From Streptomyces cyaneofuscatus (GTDB lineage Bacteria > Actinomycetota > Actinomycetes > Streptomycetales > Streptomycetaceae): a stretch of DNA of 46,674 nucleotides. Under the pieces are notes generated by a model that made no database searches, was not told the DNA's origin, and saw only the letters and a program-made list of their open reading frames with translations. Made by a program: the position numbers and the translations under genes. The stretch is taken from the NCBI RefSeq assembly GCF_000718135.1, contig NZ_JOEM01000033.1, forward strand, positions 1-46,674, given 5' to 3'. Of this stretch, positions 1 to 8,319 are shown in pieces. How positions within the stretch are numbered: the first letter of the stretch is position 1; the number at the start of each line of letters is the position of its first letter.

Positions 1-136
1 TGCCCTTGGCGTGCTGCGCCTGGGTCGCGCGCTCACTCGGGCCACGCCGGGCCTGCTCACGCAGGGCCAGCAGTTCGGCCACCCGGCCACGCGTGTCGCT
101 CGGCTGCTCACCCTGGGTTTCGTCCACAACGGTCAT
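1..136 (-). CDS. Acyl-CoA carboxylase beta subunit (carboxyltransferase), N-terminus only
   Basis: Minus-strand reading from ATG at 136 gives 45 residues beginning MTVVDETQG and ending ATQAQHAKG before the window edge. The pattern GRVAELLALREQA, then ERATQAQHAKG, is the usual N-terminus of actinobacterial propionyl/methylmalonyl-CoA carboxylase beta subunits (PccB/AccB type). In these, the next motif (KLTARERI) would lie just outside the window. The enzyme moves CO2 from carboxybiotin to an acyl-CoA in the cytoplasm. A TANNNT hexamer (TAGGGT on the minus strand, 143-148) sits 6 nt before the ATG and there is no Shine-Dalgarno, so the message may be leaderless. Substrate cannot be decided from this fragment. 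Confidence 0.7.
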   Translation of the reverse strand, partial: MTVVDETQGEQPSDTRGRVAELLALREQARRGPSERATQAQHAKG

Positions 137-314
137 GCATCGACCCTACGAACCCCGACCCAGAAATCGTGCCGTCGACTCCGTACAGTCTCCTGCCCGG
201 TTTCGTGGTGGGAGTGAACAGAACCATCCCGCCGGGCACGCGATCCACCAGCGAAACGCCGCCCTACGTTGTGAGAACCCCACAAAGGGCCGATGTGCCG
301 TGGGCCACATGCGC

Positions 315-340
315 CTGAGGGGGCCCGCAGGCCCCCTCAG
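315..340. terminator. Intrinsic-type hairpin after the GH101 gene
   Basis: A perfect 11-bp stem, CTGAGGGGGCC paired with GGCCCCCTCAG, closes a 4-nt loop 60 bp beyond the GH101 stop codon. There is no U tract, as is common in Streptomyces. The rest of 137-399 holds no gene I can support; a weak TTGTG/CACAA repeat lies at 269-285. Confidence 0.65.
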
Positions 341-399
341 TATGGACCAGCAGTGTTCAGCCGGCCTCCACCACGCCTGGGTCATTGTTCGACCGGGGT

Positions 400-3300
400 T
401 CAACCTCCGCAGTGGAAGCGGGCGTTGCCCCAGTCGGCGTGGTCGTTCCCGTTGCCGTCACCGCCGTCGTCGACGACCAGCTCGACGTAGCGCGCTCCGG
501 TGACGTCGGCGGTGAGCTTCCAGGCCGGGTCGGCGGCCCCCAGGACCGGTGACTTCACCTTCTCCGTCCCGTCGGCGGTGACGGAGAACCGCACGCTGCC
601 GCGCGTGGCCTGGACGTCGTCGACCCCGACCTCGGCGGTGAGGGAGGTGCACTTCCCGCCCAGGTAGTAGCGGATCTTCGCCGGGGCGTGGGTGCCGAGG
701 CCCTTGGCGTACGCGACGCCGCCGATGCTCAGCGGCCTGCCGTCGCCGGTCCCGGTCTCCCCGTTGGACTGGTCGCGCTCGACGGGTCCCCAGCCGTTCT
801 GGGAGGCCGTCCAGTCGAGGTCACTGGCCCAGCTGTCCTTCATGGGCGGCGGCGGCAGGGTCCGTACGGAGGTCTGCGCGCCGAGCGTGCGCGGGGAGCC
901 CTGGACGGCGTACGTGGCTTCCGCCGCCAGCTGGTACGTGTCGTACGCGGCGTCCACCGGCGGGGTGACCCGCCAGCTGCCGGTGACCTTCGCGCCCGGG
1001 GCGACCGTGTCGAAGGCGACCGAGCCCACGGGCTCGGCCCGCCACCCCTCGGGCACGGCCAGTGCGAGCTTCACCCCGGTGGCGGCGCCCGCCTCGTCGT
1101 TGCCGAAGGTGGCCTTCACGGTGTTCGGGGCGCCCGGCTCCAGGGTCTCGGCGTCGGCGGCGACACTGAGCGTCCCGCAGACCGCCTCCTGCCCGGCGGG
1201 GGCGGGCCCCAGGTCGGTCACGGTGAACCCGTCGAGCACGAAGTCCGCGCCCTCGGGAGCTCCGGCCCGCTTCCGCAGCCCGGTCCAGGTGTCGCCGCAG
1301 CCCGCGGTGAGGGTCTGGGTGAAGCGGTCGGTGGTGCGCTGCTGCCCGATGGGGGTGGTGCGGGTCTCGGTGGAGGTGGCCTTGCCGTCCGCGACCCGGT
1401 CGTAGCCGTCGACCCAGGTGTAGGCGCCGGCGTGGCTGGACTGGTAGTCGAAGGCGACCTGGTAGCGGTGGCCGTCCTTCATCGGGACGGTCCAGGGGGC
1501 CGTGCGGTAGACGAGCCCGGTGTTCTCCTCGTGGGACTTGAGGGACTCCTTCCCGCCGAGCACGTCGTCGATCAGCTTCCCGTTCCAGCCGGACTGCGTG
1601 TACGGGGCGTTCAGCTGCGCGATGTGGGTGCGGGGGTCGGTGGAGCCGCCCGCGTCGCCCTTGAGGAAGGGGCCCCAGCCCTGGTCGACCGCCTCGAAGT
1701 CCTCGTACACGAGGGTGCCGGGCCGGGTCGCGGGGGCGTTCTCGACGATCCGTACGTCATCGGCGCGGACCGTCGCCGGGGAGCCGGCCGCCGCCTCGAT
1801 GCGCAGGGTGGTGCGGCCGTTGGCGGGGGCCGTGAAGGTGACCTTGGCGCGCTGGAAGCGGGTGCCGTGCCAGTCGGACGCGGCGACGAAGTCCTCGGCC
1901 GTGGAACGTTCGACGGCCACCGACTTCCCGCCCGCGCTCAGCACCGTACGACGGGACTGGCCTGACTCCACCTCGATCAGGGCGGAGGCGGTGTAGCGCT
2001 TGCCGGGCTTGAGGCCGGTGACGGGCTGGGAGAGCGCGGCCGTGGCGGTGCCGGAGAGGGCGGCGCTGTTGCGGCCCTGGTCGTCGGTGTCCCGTACGAC
2101 CGTTCCGGTCTTCGTCCAGCCCTTCAGCGTACGGTCGTTGAAGCCGGGGTCCTTGAGGGGTGTGCCCTGGCCCCATGCGGGGTCTGCTGCCCGGGGTGCC
2201 TGGCTCGGGTAGAGGACGTACGGCTGTCCGGCGGTGGCGGTCAGCGTGATCTTTCCGTTCACCGGGCGGACCGTGGCGGTCTTCTCGCGGCCGTTGTCGG
2301 TCAGTTCGTAGACCGTGTACGGGCCCTTGCCGGGCACCTCCCAGGTGCTGGTGCCGCCGGTCTCGCTGTAGTGGTAGAGCTTCTTCCCGCCGTCCCACGG
2401 CAGCAGGTAGTCCGTCCCGCTGAGCACCTTGCGGCCCTGGTCGTAGAAGGTCCGCTTCCCGTCCTCGACCGTGCCGCGCACACCGCCGGTGAAGGTGATG
2501 TCGTTGCCGTCCCAGCGGGTGATCTTCTGCTGCTGGAGGTACTTGGCGGGAAGGTTCTTCTGCCAGATGGTGGCGGTGAAGGCGTTCCAGTCGGTCTCGC
2601 CGGTCCACCCCTCGAAGTCCTCCAGGACGCTCTGGCCGAGGACCGGGTGGTTGTTCCAGATGTCCTTCTCGCCGTTGCGGATGAACCGGATGATCTGCGA
2701 GTTGAGGCCCTTGTTGGTGGCCCCGCCGTAGTTGAGGTCGTTCGCCCAGTGCGACCAGAGCGAGGCCCGCTCGAACTTGTCGGCCCACTCGGTGCCGACG
2801 GTCCAGCCCTGCTTCTGCACGGACTGGATGGTCTTGTCGGCGATCCAGCCGTGGGAGTAGTAGACGTCGATGTAGAGGAAGGCGAGGTTGCGGTCGGTCT
2901 CGTTCCGCAGCTGCTGGAAGCGCTTGGCCAGGTCGCCGCTGTTGATGTCGCGGCGCTGGTCGATGTAGTAGCTCTGGTTGAGCCAGTTCCAGCCGGGCTT
3001 GGTCCTGTCGACGAGCTGCTCGCTGAAGGCCTTGGCCTCCGGGTAGGACTCGGTGGCGTTGACGTGGACACCGAAGGTGGCGCCCCACTTCTTGCCCTGC
3101 TTGAGGAGGGTGTTGAGGTCCTTGAGGCCGCCGGCCCGCTTGTTGTAGTTGCCGCCGTAGTCCGGGTGGGCGGAGTCGTGGCCCTCGGAGCCGTACCCCT
3201 TGAGGACGGCGAGCTGGCCGAGGCCGTCGGTGGACTGCGCGATCCGCTTGACGTCGTCGAGGGTGCGCAGGAAGGGGTGGGTGGCCTGGCTGGCGAAGTT

Positions 3301-4278
3301 GAACGGGATGTGGGTGACGACCCGGTCGGCGGTCTCCTCGCTGCCGGGCGCGGTGATGCCGATGGAGCGGAAGGCGATGGCCCCGTCCTGCCAGTCGACG
3401 GCCTGGTCCCCGTTGGCGTCCGGGGTGATGACGACCTTGGCCCAGGGCAGGTTCTCGCCGCTCTCCGGCGTCTGTGCGCCCTCGCCCCGGTAGGTCCACT
3501 GGCCGGAGCTGACGCCGACCCGGACGCCGCTTCCGTCGGCCTCGGTGCGGGCCTGGCGCCAGAGGCGGGCGTCGTCGCCGCCGGTGGGTCCTGAGGGCTT
3601 GTCGTAGGAGGAGTTGGACTCGACGGCGGCGGCGAGGGAGGAGGTGTTGAGGATCGCGTAGGTGGCGCCGACGGGGGCCGGGTCGGGCTTGGTGGCGGCG
3701 GTGACCTTCGCGAACACGTCGGCGGTCCGGGTGGAGTCCGGGTCCAGCGTGGTGAACGCGGTGGCGGCTCCGGGTTCGGTGGAGCCGACGGAGATCAGGT
3801 CGTGGCCGGGGATGTCGATGGTCCCCACCCGGAAGGCGGCGGTGTCACGGACGGCGGTCACCCGGAAGGTGGTGGTCCGGCCGGAGACGGTGAGCGAGGC
3901 GTCGATCTCCACGCCGGGCAGGCCGGTGAAGGTGAGGGTGTAGCGGGCGGAGGAGCCGTTGACCTTCGGGGCGCCCTTGAGCTTCACCGGGTGGGCGGTG
4001 CCGTTGAGGGTGACGGCGGTGACCGGCCGCGTACTGCCGAGGAGCTGCTTGCCCCCGGCCCGGTAGGTGTACGAGAGGACGCGCGGGAAGTCGTCGGCCA
4101 CGGCGACGGTGAGCTGGGGCGAGCCGATGGTGACGGAGCCGCTGGGCTTCGCCGCCCCGGCCGGCGGTGCGGGGGACGGATCGGCGGCGGCTGCGGCGGG
4201 GAGGGCGGTCCCCACGAGCGCCAGGACGGCGGCTGAGGCGACGGCGACCAGGCCGGCGGAGGGGAATCTTGGCGACAT
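400..4278 (-). CDS. Secreted GH101 endo-alpha-N-acetylgalactosaminidase
   Basis: A 1292-residue secreted enzyme. GH101 enzymes release the Gal-beta-1,3-GalNAc disaccharide from Ser/Thr of mucin-type glycoproteins. The signal peptide is residues 1-32 (ends LPAAAAA). The GH101 core contains NFASQATHPF, KGYGSEGHDSAHPDYG and FGVHVNATESYPEA, all close to bifidobacterial EngBF. The family nucleophile fits Asp471 (FLYIDVYY) and the acid/base fits Glu497 (GTEWADKFE). Beta-sandwich modules follow, then a NEW3-type domain and a C-terminal NPCBM/NEW2 carbohydrate-binding domain ending NDHADWGNARF. I chose ATG 4278 rather than upstream 4407 because the signal peptide starts there and a promoter ends 6 nt before it. 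Transcription is divergent from GH64; the two share the intergenic operator. Family assignment is firm; the natural substrate is inferred. Confidence 0.9.
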   Translation of the reverse strand: MSPRFPSAGLVAVASAAVLALVGTALPAAAAADPSPAPPAGAAKPSGSVTIGSPQLTVAVADDFPRVLSYTYRAGGKQLLGSTRPVTAVTLNGTAHPVKLKGAPKVNGSSARYTLTFTGLPGVEIDASLTVSGRTTTFRVTAVRDTAAFRVGTIDIPGHDLISVGSTEPGAATAFTTLDPDSTRTADVFAKVTAATKPDPAPVGATYAILNTSSLAAAVESNSSYDKPSGPTGGDDARLWRQARTEADGSGVRVGVSSGQWTYRGEGAQTPESGENLPWAKVVITPDANGDQAVDWQDGAIAFRSIGITAPGSEETADRVVTHIPFNFASQATHPFLRTLDDVKRIAQSTDGLGQLAVLKGYGSEGHDSAHPDYGGNYNKRAGGLKDLNTLLKQGKKWGATFGVHVNATESYPEAKAFSEQLVDRTKPGWNWLNQSYYIDQRRDINSGDLAKRFQQLRNETDRNLAFLYIDVYYSHGWIADKTIQSVQKQGWTVGTEWADKFERASLWSHWANDLNYGGATNKGLNSQIIRFIRNGEKDIWNNHPVLGQSVLEDFEGWTGETDWNAFTATIWQKNLPAKYLQQQKITRWDGNDITFTGGVRGTVEDGKRTFYDQGRKVLSGTDYLLPWDGGKKLYHYSETGGTSTWEVPGKGPYTVYELTDNGREKTATVRPVNGKITLTATAGQPYVLYPSQAPRAADPAWGQGTPLKDPGFNDRTLKGWTKTGTVVRDTDDQGRNSAALSGTATAALSQPVTGLKPGKRYTASALIEVESGQSRRTVLSAGGKSVAVERSTAEDFVAASDWHGTRFQRAKVTFTAPANGRTTLRIEAAAGSPATVRADDVRIVENAPATRPGTLVYEDFEAVDQGWGPFLKGDAGGSTDPRTHIAQLNAPYTQSGWNGKLIDDVLGGKESLKSHEENTGLVYRTAPWTVPMKDGHRYQVAFDYQSSHAGAYTWVDGYDRVADGKATSTETRTTPIGQQRTTDRFTQTLTAGCGDTWTGLRKRAGAPEGADFVLDGFTVTDLGPAPAGQEAVCGTLSVAADAETLEPGAPNTVKATFGNDEAGAATGVKLALAVPEGWRAEPVGSVAFDTVAPGAKVTGSWRVTPPVDAAYDTYQLAAEATYAVQGSPRTLGAQTSVRTLPPPPMKDSWASDLDWTASQNGWGPVERDQSNGETGTGDGRPLSIGGVAYAKGLGTHAPAKIRYYLGGKCTSLTAEVGVDDVQATRGSVRFSVTADGTEKVKSPVLGAADPAWKLTADVTGARYVELVVDDGGDGNGNDHADWGNARFHCGG

Positions 4279-4284
4279 GGCCCC

Positions 4285-4314
4285 TGAGTAGTCGCCGTGT
4301 CGGGACACCGTCAA
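4285..4314 (-). promoter_or_regulatory. Promoter of the GH101 gene, probably leaderless
   Basis: On the minus strand TTGACG (4309-4314), an 18-bp spacer and TACTCA (4285-4290) form a good vegetative-type promoter. The ATG at 4278 lies 6 nt beyond the -10 element, about where transcription would start. The AGGGG just before the ATG would then be fortuitous. Confidence 0.6.
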
Positions 4315-4505
4315 CGCATGTCGGTCCCGGGGGCCGTCTCCGTCCAACAACCGTGCTCCGTTAGTCCAAGTGGCCTGTGCGCCTGCCATGACCGGCTCCT
4401 CGTTCACCTCTTGGCCGCTGCCGCCTCCGTACGGTCACGGTTCGCACCCGCTCGGTTCCGGCAAGTACCGCTTCCGGGCGTCGAGTTGTGAAGACCCGGA
4501 ATTTT

Positions 4506-4519
4506 TGAGAGCGCTCTCA
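4506..4519. promoter_or_regulatory. LacI-type operator TGAGAGCGCTCTCA (copy 1)
   Basis: A perfect 14-bp palindrome with the central CG typical of LacI-family sites. It resembles the CebR/CelR cellobiose operator TGGGAGCGCTCCCA of actinomycetes but has A/T at the third position. It lies 133 bp before the GH64 start and about 230 bp before the GH101 start, inside the 373-bp gap 4279-4651. The identical 14-mer, in the same TTTTGAGAG context, occurs at 34301-34314 beside the GH3 gene. Apart from this site and the GH101 promoter I see no gene in the gap. Confidence 0.7.
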
Positions 4520-4651
4520 GCCATAAGTCTTGACGGCCGCTCCACCCCTGGCGAGAGTGGTGCGCACTCCCGCAGACACCCCCACTGTCCGGTCTCTCCC
4601 CACCCCACCCCACGACCCGTCTGCGGCCCCCACACACTCGGGAGTTCCCTC

Positions 4652-5878
4652 GTGATTTCACGCCGAATGTTCCTGACCGGCGCCGCCGCATCGGCCGCGG
4701 CTCTGACGTACCCCGCCTGGGGCACCGCCCTCTCCCCGCGCGCCTCGGCCGCGCCCGCCACCTGCGAAATCGCCCTGGAGAACAAGTCGTTGCCGGGCAC
4801 GGTGCACGCGTACGTCACCGGCCACGAGCTGGGCACCGACCGCTGGGTGCTGCTCCGGCCGAACGGCGAGGTCTACCGCCCCGACTCCCCCGGCGCCCCG
4901 CAGACCCCGCTCCCGGTGGACTGCGCGATCCCGCTCAACGGCGCGGGCGCGGCACCGGTGGTGCTGACCCTGCCGCAGATGTACGGGGCGCGGGTCTACT
5001 TCGTCCGGGACGACAAGCTGGACTTCTTCCTCAACCCGGGCCCCTCGCTGGTGGAGCCCGCCTTCGCGACGCCGACGGACCCGAACTACGGGCGGACCTG
5101 GGCGTTCGCCGAGTTCACCTTCAACACCGAGCAGCTGTACTCCAACATCAGCTACGTGGACCTGATCACCGCCCTCCCGATCGGCATCACGCTGGAGGGC
5201 GACGGGACGCATGTCGTGGCCCCGCACCCGGAGGGCGCGGCGGAGCGGATCGCCGAGGACCTCGTCGCCCAGGCGGCTGCCGACGGGCAGCCGTGGGACA
5301 AGCTGATCACCCGGGGCGACGACGGCAAGGTGCTGCGGGTCGTCTCGCCGCAGAACATCATGGCGCCGTACTTCGACCGGCCCGCCGAGATGCCGTTCCG
5401 GGACCTGTTCGCGGCCCAGATCGACGAGGTCTGGGAGAAGTACCGCTCCGAGGACCTGCGGATCGACCTCCAGGGCGGCCGGGGCACGCTGACGGGCCGG
5501 GTCAGCGGTGACGTCCTCACCTTCGAAGGCGGGCACACGTTCACCAAGCCGGAGTCGAAGGACATCTTCACCTGCAACCACGGGCCGTTCACGAACAACC
5601 CGGGCGACTCCGACGACAAGAAGGCGATCCTGGCCCGGCTGGCGGCGGGCTTCAACCGGTCGATCATGCTGAGCCACCCGAGCCAGCCGAACGGCACGTC
5701 GGTGTCGGACTACTACAAGACGCCGGTGACCAACCACTGGTCCCGCGTGGTGCACGCCAACAGTCCGATCGGCTACGCGTTCCCGTACGACGACGTCCGC
5801 CCGGACGGCGAGCCGGACGTCTCGGGCGCGGCGCACGACGGGAACCCGCGCCGCTTCACGGTGAGCGTGGGGGCCTGA
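4652..5878 (+). CDS. Tat-exported GH64 beta-1,3-glucanase
   Basis: A 408-residue glycoside hydrolase of family 64, which cleaves beta-1,3-glucans such as laminarin or curdlan; the best known members release laminaripentaose. Start GTG 4652 is preceded by GGAG at 7 nt and gives a twin-arginine signal, ISRRMFLTGAAAS, with cleavage near residue 35. In the catalytic region, Glu154 (FAEFTFN) and Asp170 (SYVDLITALPIGI) fall at the same numbers as the catalytic pair of the Streptomyces matensis laminaripentaose-producing enzyme. The C-terminus is a thaumatin-like fold region, ending RRFTVSVGA. A LacI-type operator lies upstream and a strong hairpin downstream. The end of the gene is duplicated in tandem (5846-5917). 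Confidence 0.9.
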   Translation: MISRRMFLTGAAASAAALTYPAWGTALSPRASAAPATCEIALENKSLPGTVHAYVTGHELGTDRWVLLRPNGEVYRPDSPGAPQTPLPVDCAIPLNGAGAAPVVLTLPQMYGARVYFVRDDKLDFFLNPGPSLVEPAFATPTDPNYGRTWAFAEFTFNTEQLYSNISYVDLITALPIGITLEGDGTHVVAPHPEGAAERIAEDLVAQAAADGQPWDKLITRGDDGKVLRVVSPQNIMAPYFDRPAEMPFRDLFAAQIDEVWEKYRSEDLRIDLQGGRGTLTGRVSGDVLTFEGGHTFTKPESKDIFTCNHGPFTNNPGDSDDKKAILARLAAGFNRSIMLSHPSQPNGTSVSDYYKTPVTNHWSRVVHANSPIGYAFPYDDVRPDGEPDVSGAAHDGNPRRFTVSVGA

Positions 5879-5917
5879 CGGCCGCGCCGCTTCAGGGTGG
5901 GCGCGGGGGCCTGACGG
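5846..5917 (+). repeat. 36-bp tandem duplication across the GH64 stop codon
   Basis: Two adjacent 36-bp units (5846-5881 and 5882-5917) differ at only three positions. The first encodes the last residues of GH64 and its TGA. The second repeats them, stop included, in the 3' untranslated region. It looks like a recent local duplication. Confidence 0.85.
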
Positions 5918-5937
5918 CCGTCGCGACCAGCAGGTGA

Positions 5938-5971
5938 GTGCCCTCCGCCGGACCCGGCCGGCGGAGGGCAC
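5938..5971. terminator. Strong hairpin after GH64
   Basis: A perfect 14-bp stem, GTGCCCTCCGCCGG paired with CCGGCGGAGGGCAC, encloses a 6-nt loop 60 bp after the GH64 stop. Confidence 0.75.
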
Positions 5972-6071
5972 GCGTCTGTCCGCGCGCGGACTCCCGGAGA
6001 GCGACACACCATCAATTCATACTATTCACGGCATCCTTGACATTCTTTCCGGCGTCCCGGAACCGTTCCGT

Positions 6072-6749
6072 ATGCGAAAGAACATCCGTGGCCGAAAGGC
6101 CGGACTCCCCCGCCGCACACTCGCGGCACTCGCCGCCGCCTTCCTGCTGGCGGCCCCCGCCACCGCCCACGCCACCGCACCCCCGCCGCCCACCGCGGCC
6201 CAAGGCCTGCGCGCCTTCCAGCAGAGTTACGGCCTCGCCCCCACCGGCCAGGTGGACGCCGCGACGGCCCACCTCCTCAAGACGGCTCCGGACAGCGAGC
6301 TGCGCGCCGCCTTCGCCGACCCGTCCGACCTCGGCCCGGAACAGCTCGCGCACGCGCGTACGGTCATCGGCGTCGGGAAGGGCGCGGACATCCCGGAGCA
6401 GGGCCAGGTGATCGCCCTGATGACGGCCATGCAGGAGTCGAAGTTCGTCAACTACACGACCCCGGTGGACCACGACTCGCTCGGGATCTTCCAGCAGCGC
6501 CCGAGCATGGGCTGGGGCACGGCGAAGCAGATCACCCACGTCCCGACCGCGTCGAAGTCCTTCTACGGGCTGCCGTCGCCGACCAGCAATCCGGGGCTGC
6601 TCCAGATCGAGGGCTGGGAGTCGATGGAGCCGGGCAAGGCGTGCCAGGCGGTGCAGCGGTCGGCGCACCCGGACCGGTACGCGCAGTGGGAGGACTTCGC
6701 CCGGGACCTGCTGGAGCGGGAGGGGCCGACGGTGGACCCGATCGACTGA
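6072..6749 (+). CDS. Secreted peptidoglycan-binding protein
   Basis: 225 residues. The signal peptide is Arg/Lys-rich, then Ala/Leu-rich, ending near residue 36 (ATAHATA). A PG_binding_1-like repeat (LRAFQQSYGLAPTGQVDAATAHLL, residues about 45-70) should bind the cell wall. The second half, with VIALMTAMQESKF and DSLGIFQQRPSMGWGT, matches a module found at the C-terminus of several secreted actinobacterial wall proteins; it recalls lysozyme-like folds but its activity is unproven. I chose ATG 6072 because it starts the signal peptide, although no clear Shine-Dalgarno precedes it. It converges on the M15-like gene and the two share a terminator. Role in wall remodelling is an inference. Confidence 0.65.
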   Translation: MRKNIRGRKAGLPRRTLAALAAAFLLAAPATAHATAPPPPTAAQGLRAFQQSYGLAPTGQVDAATAHLLKTAPDSELRAAFADPSDLGPEQLAHARTVIGVGKGADIPEQGQVIALMTAMQESKFVNYTTPVDHDSLGIFQQRPSMGWGTAKQITHVPTASKSFYGLPSPTSNPGLLQIEGWESMEPGKACQAVQRSAHPDRYAQWEDFARDLLEREGPTVDPID

Positions 6750-6763
6750 ACCGGTACGGATGC

Positions 6764-6791
6764 GGGCCGCCCTCTCCTGCCAGGGCGGCCC
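6764..6791. terminator. Bidirectional hairpin between convergent wall-protein genes
   Basis: A 10-bp perfect stem, GGGCCGCCCT paired with AGGGCGGCCC, with an 8-nt loop. It sits between stop codons at 6749 (plus) and 6802 (minus), so it can serve both genes. Confidence 0.7.
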
Positions 6792-6801
6792 GCCCGTTCG
6801 G

Positions 6802-7326
6802 TCAGCAGCCTCCGCAGTTGTAGTAGGTCACGTCCCAGTGGTTGCCCTCGTCGGCGTAGATGTTGCCGGAGCCCGACCGGTACTGCCGGGCGCCGTCGCC
6901 CCGGGTGCCGATGTAGGTGAAGACGCCGGTGACGTAGTTGTTCAGGCAGGTGCTCTTGGCGAAGTCGAGCTTGTAGCCGTTCCAGTGCGAGTACGTGCCG
7001 CCGGCGTGCCCGGTCTCCGTACCGCCGGTGATCCTGAGCGCGCAGCCGGTGGCGCTCTTGAGCGTCTGGGCGCCCTGGGCGGTCGGCAGGTTGAGCTGGT
7101 CGAACGACGTGCAGGTGGGGACATTGCGGTTGGAGCAGCCGCCCGAGGACGACCAGGTGATCCCGGAGGAGCTGAACCGGGAGGTCGCCTGCGCGTGGGT
7201 CAGCTTGGTCACGGCGTGCGCCTCGGTGGCGCCGCTGCCGAGGGCACCGACGCCGGGGACGAAGAGGGCGCCGAGGACGAGGGCCAGGACGATGAGGGCG
7301 GAGCGGAGTCGTGGGCGGTTCAACAT
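6802..7326 (-). CDS. Secreted protein with M15-like zinc-peptidase motifs
   Basis: 174 residues with a signal peptide (cleavage near residue 38, TEAHA). Six cysteines in the mature part suggest disulfides. YSHWNGYKLDF fits the H-x-x-G-x-x-x-D motif of M15 peptidases (VanX/VanY, phage endolysins), and EGNHWDV near the C-terminus supplies the E-x-x-H expected for the catalytic Glu and third zinc ligand. That would make it a peptidoglycan stem-peptide hydrolase. The motif match is mine; overall similarity is not high enough to name a subfamily. RBS AGGAGG lies 10 nt before ATG 7326. It is convergent with the peptidoglycan-binding gene. Confidence 0.55.
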   Translation of the reverse strand: MLNRPRLRSALIVLALVLGALFVPGVGALGSGATEAHAVTKLTHAQATSRFSSSGITWSSSGGCSNRNVPTCTSFDQLNLPTAQGAQTLKSATGCALRITGGTETGHAGGTYSHWNGYKLDFAKSTCLNNYVTGVFTYIGTRGDGARQYRSGSGNIYADEGNHWDVTYYNCGGC

Positions 7327-7468
7327 GGGGGATTTTCCTCCTGCTCATGACAAAACAGAGGGCGTACGGGCGTGGGCCGCGCACGCCGGGCAGGGAGATA
7401 GTGCCCGAGTTCTACGCGCGTCCGCCAGAGGGCGATCCGGGGGCCGGGACACCCAAGAGGAAGAAAGG

Positions 7469-7509
7469 TTGAAACTTGAACAAGATGGAGCTACAGTCAA
7501 TCTCGTTGA
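7469..7509 (+). promoter_or_regulatory. yceI promoter with overlapping inverted repeat
   Basis: TTGAAA (7469-7474), 17 bp, TACAGT (7492-7497) is a good -35/-10 pair. A TCAA-tctcg-TTGA inverted repeat (7497-7509) covers the start of transcription. Further TTGAA units at 7476 and 7506 suggest a dimeric repressor site; the regulator is not in the window. Confidence 0.5.
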
Positions 7510-7564
7510 AGGTTAAACAACACCGACGACAGCACCGCTCGCACACGTCCCCCGAGGAGGAGCC

Positions 7565-8191
7565 ATGGCTCTGTTCACCCGCAAGTCGACCGCCGCCACC
7601 CCGACCACCGTCGCCGAGGCCCCCGCGGTGGACCCGGCACTGGCCGCCCTGACCGGCGTCTACACCATCGACCCGGCCCACAGCAGCATCGGCTTCACCG
7701 TGCGGCACGCGATGGTCACCAACGTGCGCGGCTCCTTCGGCGAGCACGAGGGCACCCTGACCCTGGACGGCACCGACCCGGCGAACTCCTCCGCCGCCAT
7801 CGACGTGAAGATCGCGAGCGTCGACACCGGCATCGCCGACCGCGACGGCCACCTGGTCAGCGGCGACTTCTTCGACGCCGAGAAGTTCCCCCTGATGACG
7901 TTCCGCTCGACGCGCGCCGAGCAGCTCGGCGGCGAGGCGTACCGGGTCACCGGCGACCTGACCATCAAGGACGTCACGCGCCCGCTCTCCATCGACCTGG
8001 AGTTCAACGGATCCGCCACCGACGTCTACGGCAACGAGCGCGTCGGCTTCGAGGGCAGCGCGGACATCCTGCGCTCCGACTGGGGCCTGACCTGGAACGC
8101 GGCGCTGGAGACCGGCGGGGTCATGGTCAGCGACAAGGTCAAGCTGAACTTCGACATCTCCGCGATCAAGGCGGCGGCGCCGCAGGCATGA
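7565..8191 (+). CDS. YceI family protein
   Basis: 208 residues with RBS GAGGAGG before ATG 7565. After a 30-residue Ala/Thr-rich lead the YceI lipocalin-like domain runs to the end: YTIDPAHSSIGFTVRHAM, then FRGSF-type VRGSFGEHEG, HLVSGDFFDAEKFP, and LTIKDVTRPLSIDLEF. YceI proteins form a beta-barrel that binds isoprenoid quinones or similar lipids and are often induced by base, osmotic or oxidative stress. No signal peptide is evident, so it is probably cytoplasmic, unlike the periplasmic E. coli protein. It is a single-gene unit followed by a hairpin. Confidence 0.88.
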   Translation: MALFTRKSTAATPTTVAEAPAVDPALAALTGVYTIDPAHSSIGFTVRHAMVTNVRGSFGEHEGTLTLDGTDPANSSAAIDVKIASVDTGIADRDGHLVSGDFFDAEKFPLMTFRSTRAEQLGGEAYRVTGDLTIKDVTRPLSIDLEFNGSATDVYGNERVGFEGSADILRSDWGLTWNAALETGGVMVSDKVKLNFDISAIKAAAPQA

Positions 8192-8209
8192 CACGCGCCT
8201 GACGCGGCA

Positions 8210-8253
8210 GTACGGGCGGCTTGGCACCCTAGAGGCGGCCGGGCCGCCCGTAC
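8210..8253. terminator. Hairpin after yceI
   Basis: Perfect 11-bp stem GTACGGGCGGC / GCCGCCCGTAC with a 22-nt loop, 19 bp after the YceI stop. Confidence 0.6.
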
Positions 8254-8319
8254 GAGGTCGCGGCTCCCGGTGGATCATGGAGGGGCTGTCCGCGCATCCC
8301 CGGGGGAAAGAGAAACACC

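Noticed and set aside
688..1965. 425-residue plus-strand frame inside GH101
   Set aside because: Shadow of the GH101 coding strand.
4658..6007. 449-residue minus-strand frame opposite GH64
   Set aside because: Shadow; GH64 on the plus strand has catalytic residues and a Tat signal.
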